A stretch of DNA of 64,000 nucleotides, from the NCBI RefSeq assembly GCF_014639235.1, contig NZ_BMFU01000007.1, positions 243,150 to 307,149 on the forward strand, read 5' to 3'. This stretch comes from Paenibacillus silvae (GTDB lineage: Bacteria; Bacillota; Bacilli; Paenibacillales; Paenibacillaceae). Positions 8,988 through 17,991 of the stretch are shown piece after piece; the stretch's first letter is position 1, and the number at the start of each line of letters is the position of its first letter. A model generated the notes under the pieces. That model did not search any database and was not told the origin of the DNA. It saw only the letters and a list, made by a program, of their open reading frames with translations. Made by a program: the position numbers and the translations under genes.

Positions 8988-10777
8988 TAGGAATCGCCTC
9001 CTGTTTTGCAGGGGATACGTACAATCACTCTGGTCCCCTGTCCATATTCACTCTCCATACGAATACCGTAATCCGCTCCAAAATGCATCACCATCCGTGA
9101 CGCTGCATTCAGCAGCCCAATGCTTGTGCCTGAGCTCCAGACCCGATCGGTTTGCCGCTTGATGCGCTCCAGTCTGGACTGCATCTCGGTTAGCTTCTCA
9201 GGCTCAATCCCCACACCATTATCACAGATTTGAATGGTCACGACACCCTCCGGATCAGCATCGACTTCAATGCCCAATTTCCACTCCCCCGGTTTGTTCT
9301 CCAGCCCATGCAGAAATGCATTCTCCACAATAGGCTGCAGCGACAGCTTGGGTATATAACACTCTCGAATCTCTCCGTGAATCTCCAGCTTGTATTCAAG
9401 CCGGCTCGCAAAACGCTGCTTCTGAATCAGCATATAATGCTCAAGCTGGTCCAGCTCCGATTGCAGCGGCACAAGACCGTCGGGTGCCCGCACAATGTAA
9501 CGGAACATCTCGCTCAAAGCGCGAATGACCTTATAGCTGTCAGCCGGCTTCTGCGAATAAACCATGCCGCCGATCATCTGCAGTGTATTTTGCAAAAAAT
9601 GGGGGTGTATCTGGGATTGCAGTGCTTTGAGTTCAGCGGTCTGTTTCTCCAGGTTCATCATATAGTTGTCCCGAATATGTTCCCGGATACGGCTTGCCAT
9701 ACCGTGCAGGTTTTTCTCCAGCAGGCCAATCTCATCCACCCTGCCGCTGCGCTCCACCTTGCGATCCTTGATGAGCTGGATACCCTTCATGGCGTTCGCC
9801 AGCCTGACGATCGGTTTGGAGGTACGCCATGCGACCAGCGCTGCCAAAGCGACAGATACCACGGCAGCCATGCCGCCCACAACAAGTCCATATTTCATCG
9901 TTTCCAGCGCACTCTCGTTAATGACATGATCCGGTACAATTTTGATCACACGCAGCCCAGACGGCTCAATATCGTGATAAAAAATATATTCCTTGGCTGT
10001 ACGTATAAACCCAGCATTATCCTTCGTTTCCGCCAGCAGCTTCAAAGCCTCATCCGATGGCTGAATGGACGGGTTTGGCTGATATATCGGATGTCCCAGG
10101 TTATCTCCGATATATACGGTATAATCCCCCCTGCTATCGAGCAGCTCCAGCGTCTGATTGAACTCGGCCCATTTGATCTCCAGACTGATCGCTCCGATCT
10201 GGGCCTGATCCTCAAAACGATTCATGCTGCGGGTCATATGAAATTTGGACGAATCCTTAGGATCATTCCTGATGGTAAAATCCCTGTGCTCTGTAAAAAG
10301 CTCTTGATATGCTTCCGGGATATCCGTCACTCTCTGAATACGGTAATCCATAGAATTGAAGGTGAACAGCGTGTCCTGCTCCTTCAGGTATAATTCCACC
10401 CCGAATACATAATTGCCAGCAGAATAGTATACACTGTTGAGCATATTGAACACGGCCTTCTGTTCATCAAAACGGCTGAAGGCAGGCGCCTCCTGAGTGA
10501 GAGCAAGATACTGATGCAACTCATCGCTAATCTGAATGGAATAAATAATATTATTCATGCGGGTAAACTGCTCTCCCAGATAAACCGAGGCCCAGTTCAT
10601 GTTCACCCGGTTCGTATCCTTGATCTCGGCTTCCATAGAGGAACGTGCATTCTCGGCAGCGACAGCAGTGATGACGATGACCGGCAGCACAGCAACCAAT
10701 GTCATTGTGAGTATCAGTTTATTGCGAATGCTGCGCTTGAAGGGATCGGTCAACCTGCGGTATAGTTCTTTAAACAC
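8987..10777 (-). CDS. YesM-type membrane sensor histidine kinase
   Basis: Sensor kinase of 596 residues. Membrane helices at about 20-41 and 293-315 enclose a roughly 250-residue extracellular sensor domain, followed by HAMP, a His_kinase domain with the phospho-acceptor motif QIHPHFLQNTLQ (near 395-405), and an HATPase with NAFLHGLE, DNGVGI and GTSIGL boxes. It starts with GTG behind AGGAGTGG. It is one base overlapped with its response regulator. The pair probably senses a carbohydrate, directly or through the nearby binding protein. Confidence 0.94.
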   Translation of the reverse strand: MFKELYRRLTDPFKRSIRNKLILTMTLVAVLPVIVITAVAAENARSSMEAEIKDTNRVNMNWASVYLGEQFTRMNNIIYSIQISDELHQYLALTQEAPAFSRFDEQKAVFNMLNSVYYSAGNYVFGVELYLKEQDTLFTFNSMDYRIQRVTDIPEAYQELFTEHRDFTIRNDPKDSSKFHMTRSMNRFEDQAQIGAISLEIKWAEFNQTLELLDSRGDYTVYIGDNLGHPIYQPNPSIQPSDEALKLLAETKDNAGFIRTAKEYIFYHDIEPSGLRVIKIVPDHVINESALETMKYGLVVGGMAAVVSVALAALVAWRTSKPIVRLANAMKGIQLIKDRKVERSGRVDEIGLLEKNLHGMASRIREHIRDNYMMNLEKQTAELKALQSQIHPHFLQNTLQMIGGMVYSQKPADSYKVIRALSEMFRYIVRAPDGLVPLQSELDQLEHYMLIQKQRFASRLEYKLEIHGEIRECYIPKLSLQPIVENAFLHGLENKPGEWKLGIEVDADPEGVVTIQICDNGVGIEPEKLTEMQSRLERIKRQTDRVWSSGTSIGLLNAASRMVMHFGADYGIRMESEYGQGTRVIVRIPCKTGGDS

Positions 10778-10810
10778 AGTGCATCCACTCCTGAGCTAAA
10801 ATAACACAAA

Positions 10811-10835
10811 CGCCCCAGCATCAAAGCTGAAGGCG
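10811..10835 (-). terminator. Possible terminator after the beta-galactosidase gene
   Basis: A stem CGCC..CAGC / GCTG..GGCG with a small internal loop lies between the beta-galactosidase stop and the kinase start. On the minus strand it is followed by TTTGTGTTATTTT. It is weak compared with the other terminators in this window. Confidence 0.4.
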
Positions 10836-10882
10836 CTATGGTCTTGTTATTCTTTTCGGAAAATAAAAGCAATTTTTAAAAT

Positions 10883-10936
10883 CTATTTATATTAAATAAA
10901 GTTTTTACACAGTCCACTCCGATGACAGAATAACCT
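10883..10936 (+). repeat. Foldback repeat copy A, left end
   Basis: This 54-bp piece matches the left end of the foldback repeat at 32091, 46481 and 59599. All share CCACTCCGATGACAGA, here preceded by TTTACACAGT. The matching right end of the element lies at 12985-13046, on the other side of the beta-galactosidase gene. In a transcript of that gene this end would follow the stop codon. Confidence 0.75.
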
Positions 10937-10959
10937 GGAGAGTAGCTATTTATTATCCC

Positions 10960-12966
10960 CTAGTTCTGCTCGATAATGCATACACCCCACCGCTCCAGCT
11001 CAAGCTTCTGATCTGCCGCCACCGAATCTCCAGATAACAGCTCTGTCCCTGCTCCGTGCGGATTATTGAAGGAAACTGGCTCATCCGAATAGTTGAAGTA
11101 ATAACGGATGGTATGTCCCAGATCATTCACACCTGTCTTGACAATGAGCGGAAAAGCAAGCTCCTGATCTGCTCCCCACACCCCTGCTTCCTTCATCACA
11201 CGCTCCAGCACCTTGCGAATGACGGCAGCGCTAGTATAACAGCCGACATATGTCGCTTTGCCTTTGCCATAGCTGTTTTGCGTGATTGCGGCATATTCTC
11301 CCCAGTGCGGATGATCATACCACGCGAGCACCTCCGCAGTCGTCGGTGTGATCAGCTCCATCCAGGTATGCACCTGATTATGCTCCTCACCTACGCCAAA
11401 CGGATCATCCCGCAGCGCAACATGCTTCGGCTCGACAAACAGGTTATAGCTGATACCGCATGCCTCGCTGATCAGTCCCGGCTGACGTGTCGAGCGCACT
11501 TTAATGTGCTCATTAGCAAAACCGCTTTTGAACGAGTAAACGATATGTCCGCCACCCTGCACGAATTGATTCAATTTTTCCAGAAGTGCGTCCGAAGCTG
11601 CATACAGGGCCGGCACCACAAGCACATCATAACCCTCATAGCTTTCCACGGAAGGGTCAATGAGGTCACAGCCAATGTTCATTTTATAGAGCTCATCATA
11701 CATCCAGCGCACAACGTCGTTATAATTTTTGTCACTGGTGAAGTTGAAGCCAAACCACTTGATGGACGTCAACGCCTCATTGCTAAACAGCACAGCAACA
11801 CGATTCGTCTTCTTCAGGTTGACAAGCTTTGGACTCAGGCGGGCAAAATCGCGGCCAATCGTCTTCGCTTCGTTATACACCGGATTCGGTTCAAAATCGT
11901 GGCTCAGCAGACCTTTCCAATACGTCTCAAACGAGTTGTGCAGCGAGTGCCAATGCCAGTAGGCCACCATGTTAGCCCCGGAAGCCAGATGACTGAATGC
12001 CTGCAATCGAAGCTGTCCCGGGTAAGGTACCCAGTGCCAGAATGCCTGCGCTTCGGTCTCCAGAACAAGATAATTGGACTGTTTGGTGGAACGCGCCACA
12101 TCTCCCCCGAACGAAATTTCAATGCCCGTCAGCTCGTCCTGGGAAGGATGATAAATATCCACACTGGTGATGTCAAAAGGTCGGGATGCCGCAAAATGAT
12201 CCACATCCCCCTGAATGCCGTACGAATATCCACGCCATTCAAAGTCAAAGTTCTGGGTAACAAACTGTCCTTCCTGTTTGTACTCATTCACAATACCGAC
12301 CTGCCATGCCAGAAAGTTTGTGACCAGCTGCCGCTGGAACTTCGCAAACTCCGCTCCAAGGCTGCCGTTAATCGTGCCTACTACGGAAGGGAAGTCCTCC
12401 CAGCTGTTAATCCGGTTACTCCAATAATCCAGTCCAAACTCTTTATTCAACTCATCCAGTGAACTGAACTTGTTCCGCATATATTTCACAAATTGCAGCT
12501 GTACATTGTCCCCCGCCGTGTTGTAATGCTTCGTTTCGTTATCTGTCTGATATCCAATCACTGCCGGATGTTTGCTCACCCGAGAGATTAGCTTGCGAAT
12601 GATGCGCTCTGCATAAAACAGATACGTAGGGTTTGTAATATCCATAATTTGTCTTGCACCATATTTTCCGGGACCCTGCACGGTGGTTGCCAGAACGTCA
12701 GGGTGCTCCTTGACCATCCATGTCGGAACGGCATATGTCGGGGTTCCCACAATAACGTGAAGCCCCGCTGCATGCATGGCATCCAGCACTCGGTCCACCG
12801 AGGTGAAATCAAATACGCCGTTCTGCGGCTCATGTGTACTCCAGGTTGATTCCGCAATCCGCACCACATTGATGCCAGCGTCTTTCATCATCTGAATATC
12901 CTTGTCCAATCTTTCGTAGGGCATATATTCATCATAGTAGGCTACGCCGTATAATAATTTGTCCAT
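10960..12966 (-). CDS. Beta-galactosidase, glycoside hydrolase family 42
   Basis: Hydrolyses terminal beta-galactosides, probably short galacto-oligosaccharides taken up by the adjacent ABC importer. No signal peptide is present, so it acts in the cytoplasm. At 668 residues it has the usual length. The TIM barrel occupies roughly 1-390, with acid/base E144 in TDNETKHYN and the nucleophile at E303 in LVLETEA (E305 is the alternative). It is followed by the GH42 trimerisation domain and a C-terminal beta domain. The start ATG has AAGGAGA 7 bases upstream. The gene is bracketed by the two ends of a foldback repeat and is divergent from an AraC regulator. Confidence 0.95.
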   Translation of the reverse strand: MDKLLYGVAYYDEYMPYERLDKDIQMMKDAGINVVRIAESTWSTHEPQNGVFDFTSVDRVLDAMHAAGLHVIVGTPTYAVPTWMVKEHPDVLATTVQGPGKYGARQIMDITNPTYLFYAERIIRKLISRVSKHPAVIGYQTDNETKHYNTAGDNVQLQFVKYMRNKFSSLDELNKEFGLDYWSNRINSWEDFPSVVGTINGSLGAEFAKFQRQLVTNFLAWQVGIVNEYKQEGQFVTQNFDFEWRGYSYGIQGDVDHFAASRPFDITSVDIYHPSQDELTGIEISFGGDVARSTKQSNYLVLETEAQAFWHWVPYPGQLRLQAFSHLASGANMVAYWHWHSLHNSFETYWKGLLSHDFEPNPVYNEAKTIGRDFARLSPKLVNLKKTNRVAVLFSNEALTSIKWFGFNFTSDKNYNDVVRWMYDELYKMNIGCDLIDPSVESYEGYDVLVVPALYAASDALLEKLNQFVQGGGHIVYSFKSGFANEHIKVRSTRQPGLISEACGISYNLFVEPKHVALRDDPFGVGEEHNQVHTWMELITPTTAEVLAWYDHPHWGEYAAITQNSYGKGKATYVGCYTSAAVIRKVLERVMKEAGVWGADQELAFPLIVKTGVNDLGHTIRYYFNYSDEPVSFNNPHGAGTELLSGDSVAADQKLELERWGVCIIEQN

Positions 12967-12984
12967 AATGATGTCTCCTTTTCA

Positions 12985-13046
12985 CTGCTTCAGATTTTCT
13001 CTGTCCTCTCTGTTCCTGTGTAAATGAGTTATTCAGCTTATATAAC
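12985..13046 (+). repeat. Foldback repeat copy A, right end (in the beta-galactosidase leader)
   Basis: It matches the right ends of the other copies: TTTTCTCTGTCCTCTCTG, then GTGTAAAT and CAGCTTATATAA. It lies 19 bases upstream of the beta-galactosidase start codon. Together with 10883-10936 it forms inverted ends around a 2.16-kb unit. Confidence 0.75.
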
Positions 13047-13086
13047 GTTGTTGGTTTTAGGTAAGTTGACATATTCCCACCCTTAG

Positions 13087-13100
13087 TGGTAGCGTTTACA
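13087..13100. promoter_or_regulatory. Probable cre site (CcpA) upstream of the beta-galactosidase
   Basis: TGGTAGCGTTTACA matches 12 of 14 positions of the cre consensus TGWAANCGNTNWCA. It lies in the intergenic region between the beta-galactosidase and the divergent AraC gene and suggests carbon catabolite repression of one or both. Confidence 0.5.
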
Positions 13101-13260
13101 TTATTGCCGGTATAGGTGTGTTTTCTGTACATTACCTGTTCATTACACTGCGAACTGCTTCATGATTAGGAAGTCAGCGTTAAACTGATTATAATGAAGT
13201 ACATGCATAGTGCCGATGGCACAAGGCGAGTATTTTTTACCCTTTTCCGAGGTGAATGTT

Positions 13261-14235
13261 ATGGATATCCGTTCGCAGCTTCGAGAGATGCCGTACCACA
13301 CACTGGCGCACTGGCTCCCGATCATTGACTGCAACATCAAATTTTATGGTGCTCACAGCCAAGAGGTACCTTGCGGTTGGACAATGCCCGAGGAGACACA
13401 TCCAGGCTTTGAGATTATTCTGATCATCCAGGGTACGCAGGAAAGCGTGATTCACGGATACACTTATATGGTGGAGGAAGGCTCCATTCTTCTTATTCCG
13501 CCCGGGTTCAGACATACAAATCGCTGTATGTCTGCGGAGGGCATGACGTATTTTAGCGCACACTTCAATGTAGATGATCCGGTGTTTACCTTAAAGCTCA
13601 TGTCCCAGCGCAGCAGAATCTATCCAGCGGGTACAGGAGATAATATGAAAATACGAGCTGTTCTGGAAAGCTGGATGGGCATGATTAATACGGCGGAGGC
13701 GTATTCTTCCACCGATAAATTGCTGATGCAGGCTCGCATGTTTGAGCTGTTTGCGTTGCTGTCTCAAGCAGCAGACCATGCTCCCGAGTCCGTTATCTCT
13801 GTTGCTTCTGCGCAGGCGCCAGCTCCAACAGCCATGCATTATGCAGGAGCTATCGCCGAGGCGATCAAACAGGCTTTTCACGCCCAGCTTCGAATGAGGG
13901 ACGGCAATGTAGCCTTGGTTAGAGTAGAGCAGATCATTGCTTCGTTTGGCATCAGTCCAGGATATGGCTTGCAGGTATTTCGCAAGGTATTTGGCATTTC
14001 ACCGCGAGCATACCTGTCAAATCTGAAGCTGCAGGAAGCCAAAATGCTCATCGAGCAGCCTGACCTGTCTCTCGGAGAGATCGCCTTAAAGCTCGGTTAT
14101 ACTCATTTGTCACATTTCAGCAGACAGTTCAAACGCTGGACGGGTCAGAGCCCCCTGCTTTATCGCAATCAGCATGCCGGGCAACATCATGAACGGGTGT
14201 CTCACTCCCCTGAGGAAGAGCCATCTGAATTCTGA
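13261..14235 (+). CDS. AraC family transcriptional regulator with cupin sensor domain
   Basis: Regulator of 324 residues. The N-terminal half is a cupin-like sugar-sensing domain (HPGFEIILIIQG ... LLIPPGFRHTNR). The C-terminal 100 residues carry two helix-turn-helix motifs, the second being LSLGEIALKLGYTHLSHFSR. The ATG at 13261 has GAGGTG 7 bases upstream; an in-frame ATG at 13210 lacks a site. It is divergent from the GH42 gene, which it probably controls. Its 3' end overlaps the convergent mobA gene by 34 bases. Confidence 0.92.
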   Translation: MDIRSQLREMPYHTLAHWLPIIDCNIKFYGAHSQEVPCGWTMPEETHPGFEIILIIQGTQESVIHGYTYMVEEGSILLIPPGFRHTNRCMSAEGMTYFSAHFNVDDPVFTLKLMSQRSRIYPAGTGDNMKIRAVLESWMGMINTAEAYSSTDKLLMQARMFELFALLSQAADHAPESVISVASAQAPAPTAMHYAGAIAEAIKQAFHAQLRMRDGNVALVRVEQIIASFGISPGYGLQVFRKVFGISPRAYLSNLKLQEAKMLIEQPDLSLGEIALKLGYTHLSHFSRQFKRWTGQSPLLYRNQHAGQHHERVSHSPEEEPSEF

Positions 14236-14894
14236 AGATGAAGGCGTATATGCTGCAATTGCTCCGGGGTATTCATATTGCTCAATTGCAGCGCAGGCTG
14301 CTGAACACCCGCTTGCTCCAGTTCATTGGTTTCAACATACTGGCAGCCGATCTCTTCCAGCCAGCGGACCACACGCAGCTGGTCATGAATCAGGCGCTGC
14401 TCCAGCTCAGGCAGTATCCTTCTGTGATATGCCCCGGCAAGCGGATGAATTCGGCCCTCTACACGCGGAACAATAGCATTGCTTGCTGGATAATCGGCTG
14501 CAAGCCTCTTCATACCATTGAATAACGAGGTTTGCAGGAGCGGCATATCGCAGGCACTGACCAGATTCCACGCTGTATGGGATGCAGCTAACGCCGCATG
14601 GAGTCCCGCGAGAGGCCCTTTCCCGGGATATCGATCCTGTACAAATTCCAAACCTTCGCGGTGGTCCATGGCTCTGTTTGCGGCTCTGTTTGCGCCTTTT
14701 TCCGTGGCCCGGTACAACGCTTCGTAGGGACCTGCTGCCACAACAATCCGGGAAACGGCGGGTCTTATTGCCTCCACAATATGCGTCAGTACAGTTGAGC
14801 CGTTCAGCTCAAGCAGTGCTTTATGGGTGCCCATTCGGCTGGAATGCCCGCCTGCCAATATAATGCCTGTCAACTGTTCATTTTCATTGATCAT
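14202..14894 (-). CDS. mobA: Molybdenum cofactor guanylyltransferase MobA
   Basis: Attaches GMP to molybdopterin to give the guanine dinucleotide cofactor needed by enzymes such as the oxidoreductase at 37 kb. It is a nucleotidyltransferase of about 230 residues with the signature GIILAGGHSSRMGTHKALLE at the N-terminus, GPLAGLHAAL, and the metal-binding SACDMPLL. The ATG at 14894 has GAGGTG 12 bases upstream; a GTG five codons earlier lies inside that site. Its last 34 bases overlap the end of the convergent AraC gene. Confidence 0.92.
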   Translation of the reverse strand: MINENEQLTGIILAGGHSSRMGTHKALLELNGSTVLTHIVEAIRPAVSRIVVAAGPYEALYRATEKGANRAANRAMDHREGLEFVQDRYPGKGPLAGLHAALAASHTAWNLVSACDMPLLQTSLFNGMKRLAADYPASNAIVPRVEGRIHPLAGAYHRRILPELEQRLIHDQLRVVRWLEEIGCQYVETNELEQAGVQQPALQLSNMNTPEQLQHIRLHLQNSDGSSSGE

Positions 14895-15174
14895 AGATAA
14901 CGGGATCACCTCTTTCCTGCAGGACTAAGGACTATGACTCTCACAATGAGTCAAGCTGTGAATAGCATATGAGTCATACCTAACATTCAAGTTATCATTT
15001 TCATCAGGAGTTTTCATTACAAGCCACACATGAATCTGTTACACCTGCACATGGGCCGGGCCCGGCTTCGTTTGGGTGGATCAATCGATAATGCCTATAT
15101 TCTATACCGTTGAATCCCCTTTCAACAAATGATACAGTGAACAATATGATTCGATTCGGAAAGGAATGGCTCAA

Positions 15175-16404
15175 TTGGACAGATCTGCACCTGTGAGAGG
15201 CACATCCTCGCTGGCCTCACTGAAACTATATAATTTTTTCATCTATGGAGCCATTTCCATCTTCGCCGGATTCCTGGGGCTGTATCTTCAAGAGATTGGC
15301 ATGACCAAACTGGAGATTGGCAGCCTGATGGCAATCGGTCCGTTTGTCTCTCTGTTTGCCAACCCGTTCTGGGGCTTCTGGAGTGATAAATCACGTAATA
15401 TTCGAATCGTGCTGATGATTATGATGGCAGGCACCTTTGTGCTCGCACAAGGGGTATTTTATGCGCCTACATATATGTGGATTTATGTCGCGATGATATT
15501 TTTTTATTTTTTCCAAAGTCCATTATTCGCTCAAACCAACAGCCTGATTCTCGGATATATTGACGGCACAGGACAGAAGTTTGGCACCTTCCGGCTCTGG
15601 GGTTCACTGGGCTGGGCTTTGACCGCAGTCGCTGCCGGACCAGTCATCGACCGTTATGGCGTAGGCAGTGTGTCTGTTATTTTTGCTTGTATGATTGGTG
15701 CTGCGTTTATGTTCTCGGTAGTTCTTCCAAGGCAGCCTGTTGCCTCCGATACGCCGATTGTTACGTTAAGACGATTTGGCAAGGTCATGTTTAATCCGCA
15801 TTTTATGGCCTTTATCGGTCTTGGTGTGCTCGTCTCGGTCCCGAATGCCATGAACAGCACCTTTATGTCGCTTTATATTGTAGAGATGGGCGGCGACAAG
15901 CAGATGGTCGGCTGGGCGATCTTCACATCCTCCATTCTGGAAGTCGGTGTATTCCTGCTGCTGGATCGACTGCTTAAACGCAAAATGAGCATGCTGCTGG
16001 GCTCTCTCATTCTGATCAGTCTACTGTTTGCTTTGCGTTGGCAGCTTATGGCGCTGGCTTCGAGCCCGATGGAGGTTGTGTTTATTCAGCTCATGCACTC
16101 GGTCACCTTTGGTGGTTATTTCTATGTGGGCACACAGCTGACCATGTTGTTTATTCCACGTCCCTATCGCTCCTCCGGACAAGCGGTGTATACGATGGCC
16201 TGGGGCGGCCTTTCCGGCGTTATTGCCGGCTTCTTCGGCGGCTGGCTCTTTCAGAGCTTCGGGGCCGAGGTGATGTACAACATTGGTGTATTCTTCTCAC
16301 TTATCGGCGCATTTGGCTTCGGCATCATGTGGCTGTGGAACCGCCATAACGGATATCAACCTACGGTGCTGACGGAAATGGGCAATATGGATGAGGACAG
16401 ATAA
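15175..16404 (+). CDS. MFS transporter (MFS_1-like)
   Basis: Membrane transporter of about 409 residues with 12 hydrophobic helices. The first loop motif GFWSDKSRNIR is a variant of the MFS motif A (GxxxDrxGrr). The family resembles PF12832-type transporters, whose substrates (nucleosides or sugars) vary and are not readable here. TTG at 15175 is preferred because GGAAAGGA lies 9 bases before it; the ATG at 15166 would directly abut that site. It stands alone before a 1.6-kb gene-free stretch. Confidence 0.88.
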   Translation: MDRSAPVRGTSSLASLKLYNFFIYGAISIFAGFLGLYLQEIGMTKLEIGSLMAIGPFVSLFANPFWGFWSDKSRNIRIVLMIMMAGTFVLAQGVFYAPTYMWIYVAMIFFYFFQSPLFAQTNSLILGYIDGTGQKFGTFRLWGSLGWALTAVAAGPVIDRYGVGSVSVIFACMIGAAFMFSVVLPRQPVASDTPIVTLRRFGKVMFNPHFMAFIGLGVLVSVPNAMNSTFMSLYIVEMGGDKQMVGWAIFTSSILEVGVFLLLDRLLKRKMSMLLGSLILISLLFALRWQLMALASSPMEVVFIQLMHSVTFGGYFYVGTQLTMLFIPRPYRSSGQAVYTMAWGGLSGVIAGFFGGWLFQSFGAEVMYNIGVFFSLIGAFGFGIMWLWNRHNGYQPTVLTEMGNMDEDR

Positions 16405-16649
16405 TCGTAGGTTGCAGTGGGAAAAATGCAAGCCAGTCTAACGTTTTATTGCAGCGTTCCGATGACAAAAGCACCTTCTGTTCACACTAATTCTACGGTA
16501 ACGATCCCCCTTCCCACCGATACCGCGTATTCGTTTTGCGGGGATCGGCAGGTTGGGAGGAGCAGACTATATGGCAACCATGTTATACATCATTTTGAGG
16601 GGCTAGTTTACTCCACATCGATTTTATGCGCCAGTTTTTTGGGGACGAG

Positions 16650-16854
16650 CTTACTTCTCGCCGATGTTAAGCACCAGTTTGGGGAACAAGCCTACTTCTC
16701 GCTGATATTATGCACCAGGTTGGGGAACAAGCCTACTTCTCGCTGATATTATGCACCAGGTTGGGAAACAAGCCTACTTCTCGCTGATATTATGCACCAG
16801 GTTGGGAAACAAGCCTACTTCTTACCGATACCACGCACCATTTTGAGGGATCAG
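16650..16854. repeat. 41-bp tandem repeat array
   Basis: Units begin at 16650, 16691, 16732, 16773 and 16814, exactly 41 bp apart. The units at 16732 and 16773 are identical and that at 16691 differs by one base. The outer units are diverged, and further degenerate units can be traced from about 16560 and on to about 16925. Each contains CTACTTCTCGCTGATATTAT and then GCACCAGGTTGGG. There are no spacers, so this is a minisatellite and not a CRISPR array. Confidence 0.92.
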
Positions 16855-16932
16855 CACACTTAACACTAATTTTATACACCAGTCTTTGGAGACTAGCCAC
16901 TCCACACTAATGCTTCCCACCAGCTCCGCGGC

Positions 16933-17125
16933 TAACGATTCCCAGAAGCCTTATTTACGTGTTTTTCAGCCGTTCCACACTCTAACGATTTCCACAGGCC
17001 TTATTTCCCCACATGCTCACGAAAAATGCTTGAGAATCCCACTTTTTGAGGAAATAAGCTTCCTACGAATCGTTAGAATTTTGAAAAGCTAAAAAACAGA
17101 GGAATAGCGTTCCCTGGATTCGTTA
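16933..17125. repeat. Four-motif 193-bp element, copy 1 (forward-forward-reverse-reverse)
   Basis: Four 24-bp motifs with the core TAACGAWTCC.AG..... CTTATTT lie at 16933-16956 and 16983-17006 (forward) and at 17052-17075 and 17102-17125 (reverse). Gaps are 26, 45 and 26 bp. The gap sequences are not alike. A second copy with the same geometry lies at 63601-63793. Confidence 0.9.
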
Positions 17126-17268
17126 GAATGTTTTACAAAGAGAATGATGAGCTTCCGGCGTGCTGACGTAAGTTGTTGATTGTACATTCGTTAGGTTGTA
17201 CAGTTTGTTGATTGTATAGGCACTTTTGCTGTGTAGGTGGTTGGTTGTACTTTTGCTTGGTTGCAATA

Positions 17269-17364
17269 GTTTGTTGTTTATATTGTTGTTTATATTGTTG
17301 TTTATATTGTCGTTTGTATTGTTGTTTATATTGTCGTTTGTATTGTTGTTTGTATAGTCGCTTC
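17269..17364. repeat. 12-bp microsatellite
   Basis: About seven to eight imperfect copies of ATTGTTGTTTAT, alternating with ATTGTCGTTTGT. It lies in non-coding sequence of high T and G content. Confidence 0.85.
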
Positions 17365-17716
17365 GTTGTTAATTAGTTGGCATATAGCTAAATAGATAGT
17401 TACTTAATGTATAGGTATTTGGCATATAGACTTGGTTGATGGTGATTGTTAAGGACGGTGGATACGGAGAGGTTTGTGCGGCATGAATGGGTTATTCTAA
17501 AAGCTAACGAAACGAGATATGTACAGCAGCTACCTAATACGTGATTTCCGAGCTAACTGGATCGTTATAATGGGATGATGGAGGCTAGACTGCAGCATCG
17601 CTTTAAGATGGTGACAATGAACGACCACTCGAAGGTTGAACTAGCGTGATCACGAGATGGACAGCAAATAACTAGTTAAAAGCCGCGGTGCTTTTGACAA
17701 TATATCATGAAAAAAA

Positions 17717-17749
17717 GGCGTTCCGTCATGATGATGACAATGGAACGCC
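17717..17749 (-). terminator. glnS terminator
   Basis: The stem GGCGTTCC with GGAACGCC, extended inside by GTCAT/ATGAC, is followed on the minus strand by seven T (A run at 17710-17716). It lies 240 bases past the glnS stop. On the plus strand it is followed by CCATTTTTA, so it may work in both directions. Confidence 0.85.
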
Positions 17750-17991
17750 CCATTTTTATATGCTGCCGAAGAACCTTCTACAGCTTACGCAGTTATACTT
17801 TTAATGCTTATACCGGGTTATGTCACTTACACTTTTAACGCTGCTACGCGTTTCAAGGTTTCGCGATTAACATTTTACGCTTCTGCATTTTCAAGCTTTC
17901 ACGTTTTTACATTTTTACATCTTTACTCTTTTACGCTTATACACTTCTCCGCTCTGTTCCATCTTCTTCTTAGCCTTCAGCTGCCCTTGCC

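Larger units (their letters stand above)
16405..17991. other. Gene-free, repeat-rich region
   Basis: No gene is supported in these 1.59 kb. It holds a 41-bp tandem array, a four-motif 193-bp element, a 12-bp microsatellite and the glnS terminator, each listed separately. Between 17370 and 17700 nothing recognisable is seen. The stretch 17800-17990 is T-rich low-complexity sequence of CTTTTACGCTT-like units downstream of glnS. Short open frames cross the repeats but have repeat-driven composition and no ribosome binding sites. Confidence 0.7.

Noticed and set aside
9230..10393. 387-codon open frame on the plus strand inside the histidine kinase gene
   Set aside because: It is antisense to a gene with clear domains, lacks a ribosome binding site, and its composition mirrors the opposite strand.
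11056..12462. 468-codon open frame on the plus strand inside the beta-galactosidase gene
   Set aside because: Same reason: antisense shadow of a conserved enzyme, no start signals and no recognisable domain.
14930..15165. Molybdenum-cofactor riboswitch before mobA
   Set aside because: The leader holds only a GCCGGGCCCGGC palindrome and no larger conserved fold that I can recognise.
16417..17092. Open frames within the 16.4-17.1 kb repeats
   Set aside because: Translations are driven by the 41-bp and 24-bp repeats, and no ribosome binding sites are present.
16650..17125. CRISPR array
   Set aside because: The 41-bp units have no spacers, the 24-bp motifs are in inverted pairs, and no cas genes are in the window.
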